From: an uncultured beta proteobacterium
Lineage (GTDB): Bacteria > Pseudomonadota > Gammaproteobacteria > Burkholderiales > Burkholderiaceae
DNA: 64,000 nt
Assembly (NCBI GenBank): GCA_903867305.1
Contig: CAIPQU010000053.1
Span: 20,235-84,234, forward strand
Direction: 5' to 3'
Shown here: positions 17,443 to 26,371 of the stretch, piece after piece
How the letters are laid out: each line of letters begins with the position of its first letter
How positions within the stretch are numbered: position 1 is the stretch's first letter
Position numbers and translations under genes: made by a program
Notes under the pieces: model-generated
What the model was told of the DNA's origin: nothing
The model's database searches: none
The model's input: only the letters and a program-made list of their open reading frames with translations

Positions 17443-18003
17443 ATGAAATTTTGTACCCTATGCGGTAATGCCGTCCACATAGCCATCCCAACGGATGACA
17501 ACCGTGAGCGTCACATCTGTAAAGCGTGTGGGGAGATTCACTACCACAACCCCAAAAATGTGGTGGGTACAATTCCACTATGGGAAAACAAAATTCTATT
17601 GTGTCGACGGGCGATCGAACCGCGTAAAAATTATTGGACGCTACCCGCTGGCTTTCTAGAATTACATGAGACTAGCGCAGAAGGTGCCGTGCGGGAGACT
17701 CTCGAAGAAACTGGCGCGATCGTTGACGTCGGTGCTCTATTTACGATTCTCAATGTGCCACATATTGGGCAAATTCATTGGTTTTATATCGCTCAAATGA
17801 CGAGTGCCAAATTCAGCCCTTTCACCAGCGAAAGTACTGAGGTGGCCTTATTTGATGAAGCAGATATTCCATGGGATGAGATCGCATTCTTGACAGTCAA
17901 AACCGCTTTAAAAAACTTCTTTGCCGATCGTCACGCTGGAAAAGATTTACTACAACCGGGACTCATTCCGCACCTGACTGATTTACGCCCAGTCACTAGT
18001 TAA
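17443..18003 (+). CDS. Nudix hydrolase with N-terminal zinc ribbon
   Basis: A 186-residue Nudix protein. Residues 1-40 form a zinc ribbon (CTLCGNAV and CKACGEIHYHNPK). The Nudix box is GFLELHETSAEGAVRETLEETGA near residues 70-92, with all catalytic glutamates present. Zinc-ribbon Nudix enzymes of this size act on NADH, ADP-ribose or related dinucleotides, but the substrate cannot be stated. The C-terminal FDEADIPWDEIAFLTVKTAL is usual for the family. It sits between the isomerase gene (10 bp) and aat (3 bp). Confidence 0.9.
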   Translation: MKFCTLCGNAVHIAIPTDDNRERHICKACGEIHYHNPKNVVGTIPLWENKILLCRRAIEPRKNYWTLPAGFLELHETSAEGAVRETLEETGAIVDVGALFTILNVPHIGQIHWFYIAQMTSAKFSPFTSESTEVALFDEADIPWDEIAFLTVKTALKNFFADRHAGKDLLQPGLIPHLTDLRPVTS

Positions 18004-18006
18004 ACA

Positions 18007-18747
18007 ATGACTGCCATTCAATGGCTACAAACCAATAGCCCTTTCCCATCACCACGTCATTTTGAGCAAGATGATCCTGAATTACCAGATGGGCTGATTG
18101 CGGTTAGCGATTCGATCGATGAATATCGGCTCATAGCAGCGTATCGCCTAGGTATCTTTCCTTGGTATAACAAAGACCAACCTGTCTTATGGTGGTGCAC
18201 ATCACCTCGCATGGTTCTCGAGACCGCAAAAATAAAAATCAGTCGCAGCCTTCACAAAAAGATAAAACAAGTTCAAATGAATCCTCAATGGGAAATCAGG
18301 ATTGACACCTCCTTCCAACGAGTGATGGAATCTTGTGCAACAAGTAATCGAAAAGAACAAGATGGTACATGGATTACTGCTGAAATTATTGATAGTTATG
18401 TACAACTGCACCACTTAGGCTTGGCGCATAGCGTTGAAACCTGGTATCAGAACGAGCTCGTTGGCGGTCTTTATGGCATTAACCTCGGCAAAATGATGTA
18501 TGGCGAATCCATGTTTACGCACGTCACAGACGCATCGAAAATCGCACTGGCTGCTTTATGCGCCTGGTGTGTTGAAGTTGATATCCAACGGATCGATTGT
18601 CAACAAGAAACAAGCCATCTTGGTTCTCTTGGTGCCGAACCAATCTCTAAAAATGAATTTCTAGATTGGGTAGAAAGTCATATTGATTTACCAGCCCCCT
18701 CTTGGAATTGGAACAAATCAGTCCTTTGTGCATATAATCAATGTTAA
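18007..18747 (+). CDS. aat: Leucyl/phenylalanyl-tRNA-protein transferase
   Basis: A 246-residue L/F-transferase of the bacterial N-degron pathway. It moves Leu or Phe from aminoacyl-tRNA to proteins with N-terminal Arg or Lys, marking them for ClpAPS. Recognisable are FPSPRHFEQDDPELPDGLIAVS, AAYRLGIFPWYNKDQPVLWW, the tRNA-binding SPRMVL, and the catalytic-domain GGLYGINLGKMMYGESMFT. The usual acidic pair in CQQETSHLGSLGAEPI is present. It lies within an operon directly ahead of bpt, the other bacterial N-end transferase. Confidence 0.95.
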   Translation: MTAIQWLQTNSPFPSPRHFEQDDPELPDGLIAVSDSIDEYRLIAAYRLGIFPWYNKDQPVLWWCTSPRMVLETAKIKISRSLHKKIKQVQMNPQWEIRIDTSFQRVMESCATSNRKEQDGTWITAEIIDSYVQLHHLGLAHSVETWYQNELVGGLYGINLGKMMYGESMFTHVTDASKIALAALCAWCVEVDIQRIDCQQETSHLGSLGAEPISKNEFLDWVESHIDLPAPSWNWNKSVLCAYNQC

Positions 18748-18759
18748 ATAAAACATCGT

Positions 18760-19518
18760 ATGACGAATCTTAACGACTTCCCCTTTAAATCGTTGCAATT
18801 TTATGCAACGGCCCCCTATGCATGTAGTTATATCGAAAACTTAGAAGCACGCTCACAAGTCGCAACACCACCCCAACTGATTAATACGAAAGTCTATAGT
18901 GAGCTTATCCGGGCAGGCTTTCGTCGCAGTGGACACTTTACCTACCGCCCCTATTGCGATCAATGTCAGTCGTGTATCGCCACCCGATTACCGGTCAATG
19001 ACTTTGTCAGTAACCGTAGCCAAAAACGCGCATTTAAAAAACACCAGCATTTAGAAGTCAAAGTCATTGGCTTGCAATTTATACCGGAACACTTTGCCCT
19101 CTATCAAGATTATCAACGCAGTCGCCATGCTCTTCAAATTGATGGGAGCAATCCCGATTCAGCCGAAGAGGAAGAGGATCAATATCGACAGTTTCTGATC
19201 CAATCTCATATCGATTCGTTTTTGGTAGAGTTTCGAGAAAGCGGTATCTTACGGATGGTAAGCGTCCTCGATCTTGTGAACGACGGACTCTCCTCTGTCT
19301 ATACCTTTTATGATGCAACAATTGCCAATGCCAGTTATGGTACATATGGAGTTTTATGGCAAATTGAAAAAGCAAAAGAACTAGGCCTAAGGTATGTCTA
19401 TTTAGGCTACTATATTGAAAAGAGTAGAAAGATGTCCTATAAAGCATTATTTAAGCCGATTGAAGGATTAATCGATGGGCAATGGAAATTGCTCGAGCGT
19501 TCAGAAAGCCCTGAATGA
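18760..19518 (+). CDS. bpt: Aspartate/glutamate leucyltransferase (ATE-type)
   Basis: A 252-residue Bpt of the arginyltransferase fold, which adds Leu to proteins with N-terminal Asp or Glu. The N-terminal zinc or heme-binding cysteines appear as APYACSYIE and [20 protein letters not shown], and the GNAT-like half includes [20 protein letters not shown]. With aat it completes bacterial recognition of secondary N-degrons. Its stop overlaps the pyrD start (ATGA), so the genes are translationally coupled. Confidence 0.94.
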   Translation: MTNLNDFPFKSLQFYATAPYACSYIENLEARSQVATPPQLINTKVYSELIRAGFRRSGHFTYRPYCDQCQSCIATRLPVNDFVSNRSQKRAFKKHQHLEVKVIGLQFIPEHFALYQDYQRSRHALQIDGSNPDSAEEEEDQYRQFLIQSHIDSFLVEFRESGILRMVSVLDLVNDGLSSVYTFYDATIANASYGTYGVLWQIEKAKELGLRYVYLGYYIEKSRKMSYKALFKPIEGLIDGQWKLLERSESPE

Positions 19519-20549
19519 ATTTATATCCATTCATCAAACCCTTTTTATTTCGTTTTGAGGCAGAAAAAGCTCATCATCTAGCCCTTCAAAGCCTCGATCA
19601 AACCTATCGACTGCATCTTTTACCAACGTTGATTGGAACTATCCCGAGTTTACCGAAAAGCTTTTGCGGACTTCAATTACCCAACCCCGTTGGACTGGCT
19701 GCTGGATTAGATAAAGATGGGAAATATATTGATGCACTCAGTAGCTTAGGGTTTGGTTTTATTGAGCTTGGAACTGTTACCCCTCTGCCTCAACCAGGCA
19801 ATCCCCTACCCCGAATGTTTCGCTTAACTGACTCAATGGCCATCATTAACCGTATGGGTTTTAATAATGATGGCGTAGATGCCTGTGTAGCGCGCGTCAA
19901 AGCTTCGGCATTTTATCAACAGGGTGGTGTCATTGGCCTGAATATCGGTAAAAATGCAGTAACCCCCATCGAAAATGCGAGTAGCGATTACCTTACCTGC
20001 TTGCAAAAAGTCTATGGGGTAGCATCCTATGTGACCATCAATATCTCTTCACCAAATACCAAAAATTTACGCCAATTACAAGGCGGCCAAGATCTGATCG
20101 AGTTACTCAAAACAATTTCTCACGAAAGAGAAAAATTAAGTGAGCAATACGGTAAACGCTTGCCATTATTTTTAAAAATAGCGCCAGATCTCGATGACGA
20201 TGCCATTGAAGGTATTGCCCAAGCCATTCTGGAATACAACATCGATGCTCTCATTGGAACGAATACAACTCTCTCACGCGCGGGTGTAGAACAGGAACCC
20301 TACAAAGATGAGACAGGAGGCCTATCAGGTTTACCTGTAAAAAATTTATCGACTCAAACCTTAAAGAAATTTGCACAGCACTTGAATGGCAAAATACCCC
20401 TCATAGGTGTGGGTGGCATTATGAATGGTGAAGATGCTCTGGAAAAAATCCATGCAGGCGCCGAACTAGTCCAACTCTATAGTGGACTCATTTACCGAGG
20501 TCCAGAACTGATTAAAGACTGTATCTCTAGCTTAAAAAGTAAAAACTAG
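19515..20549 (+). CDS. pyrD: Dihydroorotate dehydrogenase (quinone), class 2
   Basis: A 344-residue inner-membrane-associated FMN enzyme that oxidises dihydroorotate to orotate with ubiquinone in pyrimidine synthesis. The N-terminal amphipathic helices of class 2 enzymes are present ([22 protein letters not shown]). Motifs include [28 protein letters not shown], the catalytic serine in [11 protein letters not shown], and [26 protein letters not shown] for phosphate binding. It is the last gene of the operon and ends inside a terminator stem. Confidence 0.96.
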   Translation: MNLYPFIKPFLFRFEAEKAHHLALQSLDQTYRLHLLPTLIGTIPSLPKSFCGLQLPNPVGLAAGLDKDGKYIDALSSLGFGFIELGTVTPLPQPGNPLPRMFRLTDSMAIINRMGFNNDGVDACVARVKASAFYQQGGVIGLNIGKNAVTPIENASSDYLTCLQKVYGVASYVTINISSPNTKNLRQLQGGQDLIELLKTISHEREKLSEQYGKRLPLFLKIAPDLDDDAIEGIAQAILEYNIDALIGTNTTLSRAGVEQEPYKDETGGLSGLPVKNLSTQTLKKFAQHLNGKIPLIGVGGIMNGEDALEKIHAGAELVQLYSGLIYRGPELIKDCISSLKSKN

Positions 20550-20578
20550 CTAAGTTGGTGCAAAAGTTTTTACTTTTT
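20534..20578 (+). terminator. Terminator of the pyrD operon
   Basis: A perfect 14-bp AT-rich stem, AAAAAGTAAAAACT with AGTTTTTACTTTTT, and a 17-nt loop, followed by further T residues. The left arm overlaps the last codons and stop of pyrD. The stem is weak in GC, but the length and T-run support termination. Confidence 0.65.
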
Positions 20579-20589
20579 TTTTCATGATC

Positions 20590-20604
20590 CATCATTTCAT
20601 GATG
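20590..20604. promoter_or_regulatory. Palindrome at the IclR-gene promoter
   Basis: CATCAT-TTC-ATGATG, 6-bp perfect arms with a 3-bp centre, about 35 bp before the IclR start codon and next to the expected -35 position for a TACAAT at 20626-20631. IclR proteins bind such 12-15 bp palindromes, so autoregulation is plausible. Confidence 0.45.
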
Positions 20605-20637
20605 TGCAATTAAAAAAATGATTGCTACAATAGAATT

Positions 20638-21435
20638 ATGGTTAATCTTGAAAAAAAACCTCCGATACTTCCAACAGGCAAAACAGCAATCCAAGTCATC
20701 GAACGTATGATGAATCTTTTGGATGGACTTGCAGCCTCTGATGAGGCTTGCAGTTTAAAACTCTTGTCTGAACAAACTGGACTACACCCCTCTACAGCTC
20801 ACCGTATTCTGAATGATATGGTCGCTTGTCGCTTAGTCGATCGTTCAGATAGCGGTAATTATCGTCTTGGCTTGCGCCTTCTAGAATTAGGTACACTGGT
20901 CAAAGCTCGATTATCGGTGCGTGACGCTGCTCAATTACCGATGCGCGCACTCCACAAAATCACGAATCAAACCGTCAATTTATCGGTACGTCAAGGTGAT
21001 GAGATTGTTTACATCGACCGCACCTATAGTGAGCGCTCAGGGATGCAAGTTGTGCGGGCGATAGGTGGTCGTGCGCCACTCCATTTAACCTCAGTTGGAA
21101 AATTATTTTTAGCGCAAGATGATGTTGCTAAAGTCCGCGCCTATGCGACTCGGACAGGACTTGCTGGCCATACACGTAATAGTATTACGCAGATAGGGCA
21201 ACTTGAACAAGAACTGAATGAAGTTCGTAAAAATAGTAGTGCCAACGATAATGAAGAACTAGAACTTGGGGTAAGTTGTATGGCTGCTGGTATCTATGAT
21301 GACTCCAATCAAATGGTTGCTGGCTTATCCCTCTCCGCACCTACTGATCGATTACAACGGGACTGGGCTAAATCTCTTATGGATACCGCCCTACAAATAT
21401 CTCGTGGTATTGGCTTCAAAGGTTTTAAAGAGTAA
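20638..21435 (+). CDS. IclR family transcriptional regulator
   Basis: A 265-residue one-component regulator. An N-terminal winged helix-turn-helix (residues about 20-75, CSLKLLSEQTGLHPSTAHRILNDM) is followed by the IclR effector-binding domain (EIVYIDRTYSERSGMQVVRAIGGRAPLH, then ELELGVSCMAAGIYDDSNQMVAGLSLSAP). Such proteins usually repress catabolic genes until a small acid binds. The immediate neighbour, 16 bp downstream, encodes a solute-binding-protein-like protein without a signal peptide, which may be its regulatory target. A palindrome at the promoter suggests autoregulation. The inducer is unknown. Confidence 0.92.
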   Translation: MVNLEKKPPILPTGKTAIQVIERMMNLLDGLAASDEACSLKLLSEQTGLHPSTAHRILNDMVACRLVDRSDSGNYRLGLRLLELGTLVKARLSVRDAAQLPMRALHKITNQTVNLSVRQGDEIVYIDRTYSERSGMQVVRAIGGRAPLHLTSVGKLFLAQDDVAKVRAYATRTGLAGHTRNSITQIGQLEQELNEVRKNSSANDNEELELGVSCMAAGIYDDSNQMVAGLSLSAPTDRLQRDWAKSLMDTALQISRGIGFKGFKE

Positions 21436-21451
21436 TCACTCTGCTGATCTT

Positions 21452-22156
21452 ATGACATTGAAGATTCTTTGCTCGACCGCTTTTCATGCGGCGATGCCAG
21501 AAATATTAGAAAATTTCCAGCAACAAACAAAAATGAACTGTGATGTCAGTTTTGGTACTAGTGTAGCCATTGTAGAAAAATGCCATCAAGGTGAGCAAGC
21601 TGATCTGGTGATTTTGACCCAATCTGGTATCGACTCATTACTGAACCAACAGTTTCTTCAAACCGATCATTTAACCGTCTTCACGAAAACTGGTGTGGGT
21701 ATAGCAGCTCTTTCAAATAACCCTGCATACGATATTTCAAATAAAGAAAATTTCATCAATACTATATTACGTTGTCAATCGATTGGCTTTACCAAACATG
21801 GTGCTAGTGGAATGTTTTTTGCTCGGTTAATCAAACAACTCGGTATCGAAGAACAAATTCGTCCTAAAGCACTGATCCCCGAAGGTGGCCTCGTTGGTGA
21901 ATTGGTCAAAAGTGGGCAAGTCGAGTTAGGCGTTCAGCTAGTGAGCGAAATTCTTGCCGTGAAAGGCATTACTTTATTAGGATTTATTCCCGAAGAATTG
22001 CAAGAATGGAGTAGCTTTAGTATCGCCAAAACAAAACACTCTTTGACAAAAGAAGCAGATCTTTTGATCGATCTATTAAAAACCTCACAGATTCAAACTC
22101 GTTTACCCTCCTACGGATTTATTAGTGAAGCAAAGATTAGTTCAGTACAGGATTAA
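21452..22156 (+). CDS. ModA-like substrate-binding domain protein without signal peptide
   Basis: About 234 residues with the fold signatures of type II periplasmic binding proteins (ModA/solute-binding family 11): LKILCSTAFHAAMPEILENF, FGTSVAIVEKCHQGEQADLVIL and the hinge region IGFTKHGASGMFFARLIKQLGI. It begins directly with the first beta-strand, so no export signal exists at the ATG at 21452. A longer in-frame extension to 21296 lies inside the IclR gene and is not credible as a leader. It may therefore be cytoplasmic. Such genes recur beside regulators in Burkholderiales. Its ligand and partner are not deducible. It overlaps the convergent pbpG end by 20 bp. Confidence 0.75.
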   Translation: MTLKILCSTAFHAAMPEILENFQQQTKMNCDVSFGTSVAIVEKCHQGEQADLVILTQSGIDSLLNQQFLQTDHLTVFTKTGVGIAALSNNPAYDISNKENFINTILRCQSIGFTKHGASGMFFARLIKQLGIEEQIRPKALIPEGGLVGELVKSGQVELGVQLVSEILAVKGITLLGFIPEELQEWSSFSIAKTKHSLTKEADLLIDLLKTSQIQTRLPSYGFISEAKISSVQD

Positions 22157-23249
22157 CACTCTTTAATTCCCTCAACGAAGGGTAATCTTGAGCGTTCTCT
22201 AACCAATCTCTGACTCGTACCGCATCAGCAAATCGTGATTGACTTCCTACCGAGTCTAAAAAAACCATCGTATAGGATTTATTATTCACATTCGCCATCA
22301 TCACCAAGCATCGTCCTGCCTCAGAGATATAGCCAGTTTTTTGAATCAATATCTCCATATCACCAGAGCGTACCAAACGATTACTATTTAAAAATGTTTG
22401 TTCACGACGATTAATTTCTTTGACATGACTAGGTGTTGTACTGAACTGCCGAATCAATGGATACTGATAAGCCGCTTGTATCATCACAGCTAAATCTTCA
22501 GCAGTAGCCACATTTTTACTCGTCAAGCCAGTTGGGTCCGCAAATGAAGAATTTTTCATACCAATTTCTTTAGCCTTGCGATTCAGTGCCGCCATAAACG
22601 CAGTGATACCACCTGGATAATTTCGTCCTAAAGTATACGCAGCACGATTCTCAGAGGACATTAACGCCAATAACAAGGCCTCACGTCTCGAAAGAATAGT
22701 TCCCTTGGTGAGACGAGAGTGATGATAAATACCAACGTCTTCATCATTGATCTCAAGAGCCTCATCCAACGGTAATTTAGCATCTAATACCGTCATCGCG
22801 GTCAACAATTTAGTAATGGAGGCAATCGGCAATACGATTTGAGAGTTTTTATCAAAGATGACACTCTGATTTTGATCATCCACCACAATCGAAGCATTTG
22901 ATTTTAAATTGAGCTGATCAGCTCTTCTACTCAAGCCTAACGCTGTACCCATAGATACTCTTGGTGAAACAGGCTCAATCGTTCTTGACCGAGGCATCAC
23001 CGTAGTTCTCACCTCACGAGGGTTTTTTGGAGACTTAATATTTTTCTTAGCTTTATCATCTGCGCTGGTCGACTTGGTATTCCCGAATTTTGGTTCTTTA
23101 TAGGGTTTACTCGATTTACTCTTTTCAGTTTGGGTATTCTTTTTTATATCTGCTTCATCCGTTATTTTCGAAAAACCATGAATGGAAAAAGTGGACAGCA
23201 ATAGACAGGTAAGAATTAAAGAAATACAACGTAATAGAGATTTATACAT
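22137..23249 (-). CDS. pbpG: D-alanyl-D-alanine endopeptidase (PBP7/8 type, S11)
   Basis: A 370-residue penicillin-binding protein of peptidase family S11 that cuts peptide cross-links in periplasmic peptidoglycan. A signal peptide (residues about 1-25) leads to a Lys/Ser-rich linker of about 90 residues before the catalytic domain. Active-site motifs are SITK (SxxK), SEN (SxN) in MSSENRAAY, and KTG in QKTGYISEAG. The linker is longer than in E. coli PBP7. No terminal membrane anchor is visible. The gene is separated by 32 bp from the upstream EamA gene on the same strand. Confidence 0.92.
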   Translation of the reverse strand: MYKSLLRCISLILTCLLLSTFSIHGFSKITDEADIKKNTQTEKSKSSKPYKEPKFGNTKSTSADDKAKKNIKSPKNPREVRTTVMPRSRTIEPVSPRVSMGTALGLSRRADQLNLKSNASIVVDDQNQSVIFDKNSQIVLPIASITKLLTAMTVLDAKLPLDEALEINDEDVGIYHHSRLTKGTILSRREALLLALMSSENRAAYTLGRNYPGGITAFMAALNRKAKEIGMKNSSFADPTGLTSKNVATAEDLAVMIQAAYQYPLIRQFSTTPSHVKEINRREQTFLNSNRLVRSGDMEILIQKTGYISEAGRCLVMMANVNNKSYTMVFLDSVGSQSRFADAVRVRDWLENAQDYPSLRELKSVNPVLN

Positions 23250-23281
23250 AGACTCAGATTAGATAAATACAAGGAGTACCG

Positions 23282-24181
23282 TTATTTTATATCTTTCATT
23301 TGGCGCTTGAACATTTGAAAGGTGATGGGTTGATTGACTAATAAAACTCCCAATGAAGTAATCGCTGTACCAAGCACAATTAAGGGAGTCAATGGTTCAT
23401 TAAAAATGAACCAAGCTAAAATTGCTGTCGTTGGTGGGGTTAAATAAATCAAACTGCTTACTCTCACAGCTTCTCCACGACGTATCAAAATAAATAACAA
23501 ACTAACAGCACCAATGGATATGAAAAAAATTGCCCATATTAAAGACCCAATTAACTCAACAGTCCATTCAATATCTCTGGTTTCAAGAGTGAATGCAAAA
23601 ATGGCAGATAAAAAAGCACTTGTTGCAAACTGAATAAAGGAACCAATACGTAAATCAAATGAAGCACAATATTTACGTTGATAAATAGTTCCACATGTAA
23701 TCGAAATCAATCCGAAAACATTCCATAAAATATTATCAAGAGTTACGCCTACCGTATTGAGCTTGGCATATAAAACAAGAATAATTCCTAAGAATCCAAA
23801 GAACAATCCAAGCCACTGACGAGAATTAATTTTTTCTGCAACAAAATAAGCTAATACGGCAGTTAATACTGGTTGTATTCCAACAATCAAAGAAGATAAG
23901 CCCGCAGGCATTCCAGCTCGAACAGAAACCCATACACCAGCAAGATAACCAAATTGAATCAAACTTCCCGCAATAGCAATTCGGATGATCTGCGACTGAT
24001 TAGGCCAAGGTATTTTTTTCCACAATATCAGCGGTAACATCAAGACACATACACCCAAAAATCGCAGGGATAAATAAGTCATCGGCTCAGCGTACGGCAT
24101 ACCAAACCGAGCAACAATAAAGCCAGAACTCCAAATCAAAATAAAGATGGGATAGATCCAGTTTGTATTTTTATTTACCAT
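23282..24181 (-). CDS. EamA/DMT family transporter
   Basis: A 299-residue inner-membrane protein with ten predicted helices arranged as two EamA repeats. Typical traits are FILIWSSGFIVARFGMPYAEPMTYLSLRF at the start and PTTAILAWFIFNEPLTPLIVLGTAITSLGVLLV near the end. Drug/metabolite exporters of this family move amino acids, nucleosides or unknown metabolites outward. The start overlaps the deacetylase-like gene by 7 bp, so they are co-expressed. No substrate can be assigned. Confidence 0.9.
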   Translation of the reverse strand: MVNKNTNWIYPIFILIWSSGFIVARFGMPYAEPMTYLSLRFLGVCVLMLPLILWKKIPWPNQSQIIRIAIAGSLIQFGYLAGVWVSVRAGMPAGLSSLIVGIQPVLTAVLAYFVAEKINSRQWLGLFFGFLGIILVLYAKLNTVGVTLDNILWNVFGLISITCGTIYQRKYCASFDLRIGSFIQFATSAFLSAIFAFTLETRDIEWTVELIGSLIWAIFFISIGAVSLLFILIRRGEAVRVSSLIYLTPPTTAILAWFIFNEPLTPLIVLGTAITSLGVLLVNQPITFQMFKRQMKDIK

Positions 24182-25083
24182 TGATATGCGATTGCTGTTC
24201 TTATTGTTTGTGCATGAATCGCAACTGTATCTTCTATGGTTTTGCCATATCCACCAGCCATTGCAATTGCTACAGGTATTTTTCTTTCAAAACACCATTG
24301 TAATACCTTCTCATCTCGACAACGCAATCCTTCCATAGAAAGATTTAGTCGCCCTAAGCGATCTCCTTGAAATGGATCAGCACCAGCTAAAAATATGACA
24401 AACTCAGGAGAAAATTCTGTTTCTAACTGTGCCAAGCCCTCTCGTAAAGCATCTAAGTATTCTTCATCTTCACAACCATCCATTAATCCAATATCTAAAT
24501 CACTTTTTTCTTTACGAAATGGAAAATTTTTTTCACCATGCATCGAAAAAGTAAAAACAGTTGGATCATCTTTCATGATCGATGCTGTGCCATTACCTTG
24601 ATGAACATCTAAATCAATAATGGCGACACGTAAATATCGCTGTAGATGAGTCATCATGCGTTCTTGAATTTTTTTGGCCGCAATGGCTGCGTCATTAAAG
24701 ACACAAAAGCCACTCCCCTTATCTGCATACGAGTGATGTGTGCCACCTGCCAAATTAACAGCTACCCCATTGCGCCAAGCTGAGATTGTTGCTGCTATCG
24801 TCGCCCCCGCTGAGCGTCGGGAACGAATAACCATCAATTCACTCCACGGAAATCCAATCTCTCGTTGCTCACTGGGAGATAGTTGACCCTGAATCACTTT
24901 GTGAATATATTCAGCGTCATGTACTAATAATAATTCGTCAACTGTTGCAAGAGGTGCTTCGAGTAATTCAACATCTCGGTAGGAGACAACCTCATTCCTT
25001 AATAATTGATACTTGGACATGGGAAAACGATGTCCCGGTGGTAAAGGTAAAACAAAATGATCCGTATAAAAAAGCTGTAACAT
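24175..25083 (-). CDS. Histone deacetylase superfamily hydrolase
   Basis: A 302-residue member of the HDAC/AcuC/polyamine deacetylase family. Metal and catalytic residues are present: the His pair in GGTHHSYADKGSGFCVFNDAA, zinc ligands in AIIDLDVHQGNGT, the later Asp in AGADPFQGDRLG and the Gly-rich GGYGK. Substrates in bacteria include acetylated polyamines, short-chain acyl lysines and acetoin-related compounds. Here it is co-transcribed with a DMT exporter, compatible with acyl-compound detoxification, but this is inference. The upstream start is preceded by an AT-rich promoter region shared with the phasin side. Confidence 0.9.
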   Translation of the reverse strand: MLQLFYTDHFVLPLPPGHRFPMSKYQLLRNEVVSYRDVELLEAPLATVDELLLVHDAEYIHKVIQGQLSPSEQREIGFPWSELMVIRSRRSAGATIAATISAWRNGVAVNLAGGTHHSYADKGSGFCVFNDAAIAAKKIQERMMTHLQRYLRVAIIDLDVHQGNGTASIMKDDPTVFTFSMHGEKNFPFRKEKSDLDIGLMDGCEDEEYLDALREGLAQLETEFSPEFVIFLAGADPFQGDRLGRLNLSMEGLRCRDEKVLQWCFERKIPVAIAMAGGYGKTIEDTVAIHAQTIRTAIAYQW

Positions 25084-25263
25084 TTAGTAGTGATATTCAG
25101 ATGGTAGCGATTACTGAGAAGTCCTTTATTTTAATGGACTAAGTGGTCACAAAGGATATACTTTTTTGATTATTTTTGATAACTTTTACACCTCTTTCAT
25201 CAAAAAAGAGTACTATAAATGCTACAGCGTTCACCAAAAATACAATGATCAAAAGGAATTAAA

Positions 25264-25818
25264 ATGATACTTACTCAAGAGCAAATCAGCGCATCCAATA
25301 AAGCTCATTTAGAAACACTCACACAATTGACCCAAAAAGCATTTGATGGGATTCAAAAGTTAATGGAACTGAATATTCAAGTTGCTAAAACGATGATGCA
25401 TGAAAATGTCGATCACATCAAAGATACCGCTCAAGCAAAAGATATAAAAGAACTGCTCTCTTTACAAGCCAACTATGTTCAACCACTGACAGAAAAAACA
25501 ATTTCATATAGTAGGCATTTATACAATATTGCTACTGAAACACAAAATGCATTAAATGAAGCGACGAGTGAAGACCTTCAAACTCGGACACAAAAGCTTC
25601 AAGAACTCATTAATGATATGGGAAAACATGTGCCAAGCTCATCAGATGCTATGGTGAATCTGATTAAGCAGGCGGTGGCAAATGCAAATACGGTTTTTGA
25701 GTCTTCTCAAATGGCTGTGAAGCAAGCGATGGATATCTCATCACATCAAACTAAATCAGCAACTGATTCTGCACTAAAGGCTAGCCAGTCAATTTTTAAT
25801 AGCACTGTAACAAAATAG
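25264..25818 (+). CDS. phaP: Phasin (PhaP-type)
   Basis: A 184-residue, mostly helical amphipathic protein of the phasin family (TIGR01841 type), which coats polyhydroxyalkanoate granules. The family start ILTQEQISASNKAHLETL and the following FDGIQKLMELNIQVAKT segment are clear, and the C-terminus is a Ser/Ala/Gln-rich helix. It implies that the organism makes PHA. No other PHA gene is in the window. AAAAGGAATTAAAATG gives a good ribosome site. It is single-gene, convergent with the inhibitor lipoprotein gene. Confidence 0.92.
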   Translation: MILTQEQISASNKAHLETLTQLTQKAFDGIQKLMELNIQVAKTMMHENVDHIKDTAQAKDIKELLSLQANYVQPLTEKTISYSRHLYNIATETQNALNEATSEDLQTRTQKLQELINDMGKHVPSSSDAMVNLIKQAVANANTVFESSQMAVKQAMDISSHQTKSATDSALKASQSIFNSTVTK

Positions 25819-25838
25819 TTTTTATCGCAATCCATCCT

Positions 25839-25862
25839 GAAGCCTAGTTATGACTAGGCTTC
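25839..25862. terminator. Hairpin between convergent phasin and inhibitor genes
   Basis: A perfect 10-bp stem, GAAGCCTAGT with ACTAGGCTTC, 4-nt loop, overlapping the stop of the minus-strand lipoprotein gene. Neither side has a clear T-run, so it may be a weak or Rho-assisted terminator. Confidence 0.55.
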
Positions 25863-26364
25863 ACTGTTTGGTAACATTCAAAATCACAATGGTTTGAAGC
25901 TTTGGCGGCCCTTGCTCCCAAGGCCTTTTATAACTTAAAGTAATTCTGTAAATACCCGTGCAATGGGGTTGGACTAACCACTCCTGTTTACCAGCAGCGC
26001 CCACTAGACGTTGCCCTTCCGAAAAATTCTCAATATAGTCATACTCCAAGTTTTCTTTCAGAAACTCTAAGCAACCCTTTAAGGGCTCGGTATACGTTTT
26101 TTCCCAACGATAACCAGTCGATGGTTTACTACCAAGTACTAAAACATACTTACCATCAACCATGGTACGAATATTTGTTGAGCCGGAATTCGGTAAAGCG
26201 ATGGGTGGTATTTCAGCAGGCATCGGTGCATTTTTTAATTGCGAAGCAGCAATGGTCGAGTGATCAATGATCGGGTCCGGCACGCCAAACAAAACTGGCA
26301 AAACATAGGTCGAACAGCTATTTAAAATACATGGAATGAGCGCGATAAAAAGTATTTTTTTCAT
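25861..26364 (-). CDS. Chagasin-family (I42) cysteine protease inhibitor lipoprotein
   Basis: A 167-residue predicted lipoprotein (lipobox LNSC at residues 14-17 after a short hydrophobic leader). The C-terminal domain carries the three inhibitory loops of the chagasin/I42 family: KPSTGYRWE (consensus NPSTGYxW), GAAGKQEW (GxxGxxxW) and YKRPWE (RPW). The family blocks papain-like cysteine proteases. Being anchored at the envelope, it could protect the cell against proteases from predators or hosts. The downstream order is DUF3592 gene then this gene, 7 bp apart on the same strand. Confidence 0.85.
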   Translation of the reverse strand: MKKILFIALIPCILNSCSTYVLPVLFGVPDPIIDHSTIAASQLKNAPMPAEIPPIALPNSGSTNIRTMVDGKYVLVLGSKPSTGYRWEKTYTEPLKGCLEFLKENLEYDYIENFSEGQRLVGAAGKQEWLVQPHCTGIYRITLSYKRPWEQGPPKLQTIVILNVTKQ

Positions 26365-26371
26365 TTTTTGA

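Noticed and set aside
21296..21451. 52-residue N-terminal extension of the ModA-like protein
   Set aside because: It would lie inside the IclR coding sequence in another frame and has no signal-peptide character. The ATG at 21452 starts directly with the family fold.
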